This document shows positions 32,934 to 39,048 of a stretch of DNA of 39,048 nucleotides, piece after piece. The number at the start of each line of letters is the position of its first letter. Position 1 is the stretch's first letter. The translations under genes were made by a program, and so were the position numbers. Below the pieces are notes generated by a model. It was not told the DNA's origin. It searched no databases and saw only the letters and a program-made list of their open reading frames with translations. Origin of the DNA: an uncultured Oceanospirillaceae bacterium (GTDB taxonomy: Bacteria; Pseudomonadota; Gammaproteobacteria; Pseudomonadales; Balneatricaceae); assembly GCA_913052465.1 (NCBI GenBank), contig CAJXEN010000002.1, positions 1 to 39,048 of the forward strand, in the 5' to 3' direction.

Positions 32934-34082
32934 GTGGCTCCTCAAAGCAGACCAAAAAAAATGCCAAAGTCAATTAAGGCAGATGAATTTGACGATTTAC
33001 TATTACATCAACGTCCCATGTTTGATGTGCGAGCGCCTATAGAATTTGATAAGGGGGCGTTTCCCAACGTCGTTAACTTACCCCTAATGAACGATGATGA
33101 ACGCCAACAAATTGGTGTCTGTTATAAGCAACAAGGCCAAGAGGCTGCTATCGCTCTAGGCCATCAGTTAGTTAACGGCAACACTAAAGCGGAACGTGTT
33201 CAAAAATGGCATAACTTCGCTAGTGAACACCCAGAAGCTGTGCTCTATTGTTTTCGTGGAGGCCTTCGATCAAAAATTAGCCAGCAATGGCTGGCAGAGG
33301 CGGGCATTGTTATTCCTTTTGTTGAGGGTGGCTATAAAGCGCTGCGTTCTCATTTGCTTGAACGTTTAGACCACCTGATAGAAGAGGTACCTGCGTTTGT
33401 ACTCAGTGGCCGCACTGGCACTGGTAAGACCGAAATATTACCGCAGTTTGATCGCCCCATCGACTTAGAAGGTATTGCTAAACATCGCGGCTCTAGTTTT
33501 GGTAAATATATAGAAGAGCAACCCAGCCAAATTACCTTTGAAAACAATTTGGCTATCGCTTTAATGAAACTAAAACGAGCCGCTAATGCACCAGTAATCT
33601 ACGAAGACGAAAGTCGCTTGGTGGGCTGTCGCTTACTGCCTATAAGCCTTCAGGAAAAACTAAAATCTTCACCAATAATGGTATTAAGTGATGACTTTGA
33701 CCAGCGAGTAGAGCGTATTTTTGGTGAGTATGTAGTTAAGGCTGTCACAGCTTGGGAGCAAGAACTTATAGACCCCAATGAGGCTTTTTTAGCCTTTGGT
33801 GATAGTCTATTACAAAGCATTAATAGAATTCGTAAACGTTTAGGTAGTGAAGCCCATGCACATCTTGTTAAACTACTTGAAAAGGCCTTAAACCTGCAAT
33901 CTAAGCAACATAACCTTAGCAATCATAAAGATTGGATTTGCTACTTACTCATCCATTATTATGACCCCATGTATGACTACCAACTGTCCCTTAAACAGGA
34001 TCGTGTGGTTATGCGAGGCACCTCAAGTGAACTGGTCACTTGGTACAGAGCCAACATTACTAACAACACGCCACTTACTTAA
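32934..34082 (+). CDS. mnmH: tRNA 2-selenouridine synthase
   Basis: Also called SelU/YbbB; replaces sulfur by selenium in mnm5s2U34 of tRNA-Lys, -Glu and -Gln through a geranylated intermediate. An N-terminal rhodanese domain (PMFDVRAPIEFDKGAFP) has its catalytic C106 in CFRGGLRS. The second part has P-loop GRTGTGKT (159-166) and DLEGIAKHRGSSFG, the SelU signature. The start is GTG, with GAGG upstream within the selD end; an ATG nine codons on (32961) is possible. Length 382 is near the E. coli protein. Co-transcribed with selD. Confidence 0.95.
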   Translation: MAPQSRPKKMPKSIKADEFDDLLLHQRPMFDVRAPIEFDKGAFPNVVNLPLMNDDERQQIGVCYKQQGQEAAIALGHQLVNGNTKAERVQKWHNFASEHPEAVLYCFRGGLRSKISQQWLAEAGIVIPFVEGGYKALRSHLLERLDHLIEEVPAFVLSGRTGTGKTEILPQFDRPIDLEGIAKHRGSSFGKYIEEQPSQITFENNLAIALMKLKRAANAPVIYEDESRLVGCRLLPISLQEKLKSSPIMVLSDDFDQRVERIFGEYVVKAVTAWEQELIDPNEAFLAFGDSLLQSINRIRKRLGSEAHAHLVKLLEKALNLQSKQHNLSNHKDWICYLLIHYYDPMYDYQLSLKQDRVVMRGTSSELVTWYRANITNNTPLT

Positions 34083-35213
<1,131 letters not shown>

Positions 35214-35223
35214 GGGGCCTTGT

Positions 35224-36105
35224 ATGTCTTTAAATCAACTTTCAGAAGTAAAGGTTAGCGGCGGTCGTTTATTGCGTATGCAACATGAATCTGCCATGTG
35301 CAACGGCACAATGACCTTCGCTATTTTTTTGCCACCTCAATCGCAGCAAGGCCCTAATTTAAGCGCTCAAGTAAACAAGGTGCCCGCACTCTATTGGTTA
35401 TCTGGACTCACCTGTAATGATGAAAACTTCTGCCAGAAGTCTGGTGCATTTTCTGTAGCGGCTCAATTAGGCATGGCTCTTATCATGCCTGATACCAGCC
35501 CACGTAACGCCAATATTGAGGGCGAATACGAGGCTTATGATCTAGGCACTGGCGCAGGCTTTTATGTCAACGCTACTCAAGCGCCATGGTCTGCTGCTTA
35601 CAACATGTACAGCTATGTTACCGAAGAATTACCACAACTCATTCAAAGCAACTTTGCAGTGAGCGAGCAAGCAGCCATTAGTGGCCACTCCATGGGAGGT
35701 CATGGCGCGTTAATTTGTGCCTTAAAGAACCCAGGTAGATACGCTTCAGTGTCGGCTTTTGCACCCATTGCTTCACCTTCAAAGTGCCCTTGGGGCCAAA
35801 AAGGTCTTACAGCTTATTTAGGTAAAGATGAGGCCTCTTGGGCTCAGTGGGATGCTAACCAGTTGGTGCAAATAAACCATGCAGCAGGCATTGCACCCCA
35901 AAATTTGTTAATCGACCAAGGTACCAGCGATCCGTTTTATAAAGATCAGCTGATGCCAGAGTTATTTAATGCAACCTGTGAGCGCTTGCAACATCCAGTA
36001 GACTACCGTGAGCGTGAGGGCTACGACCATAGCTATTATTATATTAGTAGCTTTATCGAGGAGCACCTTCGTTATCATGTAACACATCTTGGTTTAACGG
36101 TATAA
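35224..36105 (+). CDS. fghA: S-formylglutathione hydrolase
   Basis: Esterase-D family alpha/beta hydrolase that splits S-formylglutathione into formate and glutathione. The nucleophile is S156 in SGHSMGGHGAL, with D236 in DQGTSDPF and H269 in GYDHSYYY. The oxyanion region is LSGLTCNDENF with C64 and a NIEGEYEAYDLGTGAGFY stretch typical of the family. The protein has 293 residues, some 15 more than the E. coli paralogue, mostly in a loop near 40-50. AGGGGG precedes the ATG. A DUF2185 gene starts 4 bases after the stop. Confidence 0.95.
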   Translation: MSLNQLSEVKVSGGRLLRMQHESAMCNGTMTFAIFLPPQSQQGPNLSAQVNKVPALYWLSGLTCNDENFCQKSGAFSVAAQLGMALIMPDTSPRNANIEGEYEAYDLGTGAGFYVNATQAPWSAAYNMYSYVTEELPQLIQSNFAVSEQAAISGHSMGGHGALICALKNPGRYASVSAFAPIASPSKCPWGQKGLTAYLGKDEASWAQWDANQLVQINHAAGIAPQNLLIDQGTSDPFYKDQLMPELFNATCERLQHPVDYREREGYDHSYYYISSFIEEHLRYHVTHLGLTV

Positions 36106-36108
36106 ATA

Positions 36109-36492
36109 ATGATAAAAAAACAGCATCCACCTGTCATCAACAATGCTGGTGATACCCCTCGCCAAACAAGGCAGGGGCACATGGCACGAGTCTCCAAGCT
36201 AGCTTTGGGGGACAATGCCTTGCCCGTCCGTTTTATGTACAAAACCATACCAGAGCATGGTAATGACACAGGTTGGCGCTTGTTCACTGGTTATGAAACG
36301 CCTGAATTCCTAGAACAGTTCTCCAACCTAGAACCTTTCCCATTGGAGCCTATGTGTGAAGCGGACTCAAGCCTAAACGCTTTGTTAGACCAAAACGCAG
36401 GTACTGCGTGGGAGAGACCCCCACAACAACCATGGCAACAAGTGTATGACTTCGAAATCCCTGTGGAAGAAGTCGCTGTTGATGTAAGCTAA
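36109..36492 (+). CDS. DUF2185 (Imm33-like) domain protein
   Basis: The 127-residue protein matches the DUF2185 pattern: VSKLALGDNALPVRFMYKT, then the hallmark DTGWRLFTGYETPEFLE, and an N-AGTAWERP segment near the end. There is no signal peptide or membrane helix. DUF2185 includes proteins called Imm33 immunity proteins in toxin systems, but no toxin gene is near, and the position inside a formaldehyde/hydrolase operon points to a housekeeping role. Function unknown. It overlaps the ybfF stop-start (TAATG) by one base. Confidence 0.78.
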   Translation: MIKKQHPPVINNAGDTPRQTRQGHMARVSKLALGDNALPVRFMYKTIPEHGNDTGWRLFTGYETPEFLEQFSNLEPFPLEPMCEADSSLNALLDQNAGTAWERPPQQPWQQVYDFEIPVEEVAVDVS

Positions 36493-37283
36493 TGCTACTC
36501 AATACCCTTCAATTTAACACTCATGGTAAATACCCTCTAGTGGTTTTACATGGCCTTTTTGGTGCCCAAGATAATTGGCGTAGCCAAGCCTTAGTTTGGG
36601 CGCAAGATCGTCGTGTGATTATTATGGACCTGCGTAACCATGGTATGTCGCCTCACGATCCGTTGATAAACTATGTCTCTATGTCTGAGGATGTGATAGA
36701 AAGTTTAAACTGGCTGGGGTTACAACAGGTTGACCTTTTAGGTCATTCCATGGGAGGCAAGGTGGCTATGCAACTGGCCTTTAATCACCCACAACGTATA
36801 ACAAGCCTGCTAGTAGCAGATATAGCGCCAGTATCTTATCAACCCCATCACCAGAAAATATTAGCAGGCCTCAATAGTATTAATCTTGACACGTTAAAGT
36901 CACGTAAAGAGGCTTTAGATATACTTATGGCCTACCAACCAGATGCTAGTGTGTGTCAGTTTTTACTTAAAAGCCTTTATAAAAATGAAAGTGGCATGTT
37001 TGCTTTTCGCTACAACCTCAAAGCCATCAACGAGAACTATCAAGCGATCAATGCAGCTCCTGAGCCTGACATACTCTCTGCTAAACAAGCCTACTCTGGC
37101 CCAACTATGGTACTTAAGGGTGCTAACTCTGCTTACATATTACCTCAACATAAGCCTGCTTTTGATGCTTTGTTGCCCAGCGCACAGCTTAAAATCATGG
37201 CCGATTGTGGGCATTGGTTACATGCCGAAAAACCAGAGCTTTTTTGTCGTTTGGTGACCCGTTTTTTAGACCGTGTTGTTTAA
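36492..37283 (+). CDS. ybfF: alpha/beta hydrolase, YbfF-type esterase
   Basis: The 263-residue cytoplasmic hydrolase has HGLFGAQDNWR (oxyanion loop), DLRNHGMSPH and the nucleophile elbow GHSMGG with S86. The catalytic histidine should be in CGHWLHAEKPE near the C-terminus, with the aspartate-type residue before it unclear. This pattern is that of YbfF, an esterase active on short acyl-CoA or thioesters in vitro. Its start overlaps the preceding stop by one base and the next gene starts 4 bases after its stop, so it is part of the frmA-fghA run. Confidence 0.85.
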   Translation: MLLNTLQFNTHGKYPLVVLHGLFGAQDNWRSQALVWAQDRRVIIMDLRNHGMSPHDPLINYVSMSEDVIESLNWLGLQQVDLLGHSMGGKVAMQLAFNHPQRITSLLVADIAPVSYQPHHQKILAGLNSINLDTLKSRKEALDILMAYQPDASVCQFLLKSLYKNESGMFAFRYNLKAINENYQAINAAPEPDILSAKQAYSGPTMVLKGANSAYILPQHKPAFDALLPSAQLKIMADCGHWLHAEKPELFCRLVTRFLDRVV

Positions 37284-37286
37284 TTA

Positions 37287-38417
37287 ATGCGTATTTTATT
37301 ACTTTCAGCTTACGATGCTCAAAGTCATCAATATTGGCGTGAGGGGCTAGTAGCTCAGTTCCCAAGCTCTGATTGGACCCAGTTAGTATTGCCAGGGAGA
37401 TATTTTAGTTGGCGTATTCGGGGCAATAGTATGCAATGGGCTTTGGGAGAAAGAGCCACTTTAGACCAGCCCTATGATTTAGTTATTGCTACCTCCATGG
37501 TTGATTTAGCCTCCCTCAAAGGGTTTGTGCCTAACTTGGCACATGTACCGTCAATTCTATATTTCCATGAAAATCAGTTTATTTATCCCCTTAGTCATTC
37601 CAACAAAAAACACCATTTAGACCCTAAAATAGTGACTTTATACGGTGCTTTAGCTGCTGATAAGTTGTTATTTAATAGTCGATACAACCAACAAAGTTTT
37701 ATGTCAGGGATCAAAGAGTTACTCAACCAATTACCAGAAAAGATGCCTGTAGATGTGGCTCAACTATTAGACGAAAAAAGCTCTGTGTTGCCAGTACCCT
37801 TAAGGTCTCTCACAGACAATAGCCACCAAGACTATCAAAATTTGTGGCCTAAACGAAAGGGCGTATCACCTTTACGGTTAGTTTGGGCTGCGCGATGGGA
37901 ATACGACAAGGGTCCACAACTTCTGCAAGCCATATTACGAGAACTAGGTAAAAGAAATATAGACTTCCAGATTTGTGTTCTAGGGCAGAAGTTTCGTAAA
38001 CAACCCATCGAATTTGAACAAATAAAAGATGAATTCAGTACTCAAATTATTCAATTTGGGTATGCTGAATCCCGTCATCACTACCTTAGTTGGCTGGCGG
38101 CAGCCGATATAGTACTGTCTACGGCGCTGCATGAGTTTCAAGGGCTAGCTGTGCTAGAAGCAGTGCAGTTAGGGTGTATTCCCGTATTGCCAAATCACCT
38201 AGTTTATCCAGAACTATTTGCTCCCATATACCTGTACACATCTGCCTTTAATAACCTACCACAAGAAGCCAGTTCGGCTGTGTCTGTGATTCAGTATCAA
38301 ATGGGGCTAATGGTTAAAGGCATAGCCGTAGCACCGATAATAAAAAACCTAGAATGGCCCGCTATGACGATTGCTTATGACGAAATTTTGCGTTGCGTTC
38401 GTTATAGTCGAAGTTAG
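37287..38417 (+). CDS. DUF3524 glycosyltransferase, tRNA-queuosine mannosyltransferase-like
   Basis: The 376-residue GT-B glycosyltransferase has the DUF3524 N-terminal domain: [27 protein letters not shown], and [13 protein letters not shown]. Its GT4-like C-terminal domain has [12 protein letters not shown] and [33 protein letters not shown]. These are the landmarks of human GTDC1/QTMAN, which puts mannose on queuosine-34 of tRNA-Asp. Bacterial members of DUF3524 are common but their product is, to my knowledge, not settled. It is the last gene of the run from frmA. Confidence 0.85.
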   Translation: [376 protein letters not shown]

Positions 38418-38878
38418 GGCACTGGCAAAGTGACTGTTGTAGCTTGCCTAGGACAATGCCATGGGTTTACGTACCGATAACGATTATTGGACCAAGCAAC
38501 ATGTGAACCAAAAACTGTAGACTTTTTAAATTTAAAAAAATGCGCAAATATTACGCCCTAAATGACCAGAGTAATAATTACAGACTATTGTGCCGGCAAT
38601 TTATTTAACGTCAAAGTAGCATACAGAGCTGCCCCACAGCTAGGACAACCCAATGATCTATTTGGATCAGTCCCTTGATTACGAAAACAGTATAGCAACA
38701 TATTCTGGTATTACTTTGTCACCATATAGTCATTATTTAACAGCTGTATTGGATTCTGTGTTGTTACCGTAATTTTACAGCAGAGCTGTAAAAAAAATAA
38801 GCATATGGCGCCCAAACTAATACTGAAGCATGGTAAAATTACTATATATTATTACTAATGCCATTGAGCTGAACCCAC
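38418..38878. other. gene-free AT-rich region
   Basis: I see no convincing gene in these 461 bases; the longest plus-strand frame with ATG near 38461 is about 19 codons. It holds the perfect 16-bp palindrome TTTTTAAATTTAAAAA (38523-38538), an AACAGCTGT element near 38739 and the hairpin at 38773-38793. A TATATATTATTA stretch near 38843 could be a promoter for what follows. Confidence 0.6.
38773..38793. repeat. perfect 9-bp hairpin
   Basis: TTTTACAGC and GCTGTAAAA flank a 3-base loop (AGA). A run of A's follows on plus, so it is not a standard terminator for either strand. It may be an operator or mRNA structure for the downstream reading frame. Confidence 0.5.
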
Positions 38879-39048
38879 ATGACTCGTGTCAAAAAGAAAA
38901 TGCCTGCCGTAGCTGGTGTGACTTTTAAGTAAGCCCCATAAAAAAAATCCATCGTTGCTAAGAATTTGTCGCCTTCCAGTTATCAAGTGCGTAAACAAAA
39001 AGGCTTAGCCACTAAAAAGAAACAAAAGTCTGTATTCCAGCAGCACGA
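38879..39048 (+). pseudogene. possible broken small basic-protein gene (runs off window)
   Basis: From ATG 38879 the frame reads MTRVKKKMPAVAGVTFK, then TAA (38930-38932), Ala-Pro, and a second TAA (38939-38941). The same frame then stays open to the window end, with KNLSPSSYQVRKQKGLATK and KKQKSVFQQH. Both parts are equally rich in lysine, suggesting one former gene with two nonsense changes. Alternatively, a real gene starts downstream at TTG 38969 or later, and the first part is a 17-residue peptide. I cannot name the family; a loose likeness to basic YihI-type proteins is not enough to call. Confidence 0.35.

Noticed and set aside
36109-36492. Toxin-immunity module based on the DUF2185/Imm33 label
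   Set aside because: No toxin, secretion or repeat-rich gene is adjacent; neighbours are metabolic enzymes in one packed operon.

Overview
The window is about 39 kb of ordinary-looking chromosome from a gammaproteobacterium, most likely a marine Oceanospirillales/Pseudomonadales-type bacterium. This is inferred from gene content and order. fabF-pabC-mltG-tmk-holB-tatD-tetR-DUF1285 follows the Pseudomonas order, and mltD-gloB-methyltransferase-rnhA-dnaQ follows the enterobacterial/Pseudomonas order. Base composition looks moderate and even. I see no phage, insertion sequence, CRISPR array, rRNA or tRNA gene.

Layout. (1) 1-5.9 kb: the end of acpP, a terminator, then one compact run with fatty-acid elongation (fabF), folate (pabC), murein processing (mltG), dTMP kinase (tmk), the clamp-loader delta-prime subunit (holB) and a TatD nuclease; pilZ, which sits between holB and tatD in Pseudomonas, is absent. 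(2) 6.0-7.9 kb: a TetR regulator, a DUF1285 protein and upp. (3) 8-12 kb: convergent ETF-ubiquinone oxidoreductase (leader with an intrinsic-terminator-like hairpin), an unrecognised small gene, a single hibernation factor (hpf) and ubiF. (4) 12.3-20.1 kb: a large M16 metallopeptidase, then a complete BMP-family ABC importer (ATPase, two permeases, binding protein), probably for nucleosides. (5) 20.2-25 kb: mltD and gloB on minus, divergent from the methyltransferase-rnhA-dnaQ run. (6) 25.1-31.8 kb: an SCP2-domain protein, sohB, an Asp/Glu-racemase-superfamily enzyme, an orphan molybdopterin oxidoreductase and tmcA. (7) 31.9-38.4 kb: selD-mnmH, then a formaldehyde-detoxification pair (frmA-fghA) running into a DUF2185 gene, a ybfF-like hydrolase and a DUF3524 glycosyltransferase. 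(8) 38.4-39.0 kb: AT-rich DNA with palindromes and what looks like a broken small basic gene.

Most genes are recognisable housekeeping genes. The points worth attention are mainly regulatory or contextual. A near-identical element, AAACAGCYGTTTGA, lies before both fabF and the SCP2 gene and resembles a PsrA-type fatty-acid operator. The ETF-QO leader may be attenuated. A GTTG tetranucleotide repeat abuts the hpf promoter. Three tRNA wobble-base (position 34) functions lie within 9 kb: TmcA, SelD-MnmH and a bacterial relative of the eukaryotic queuosine mannosyltransferase. I do not see strong evidence for a wholly new defence or mobile system here.

Several starts were moved downstream of the longest possible start on ribosome-binding-site or promoter grounds (holB, tatD, the 9.8 kb gene, the M16 peptidase, the ABC ATPase, permease 1, the BMP protein, gloB, the racemase and the molybdoprotein).
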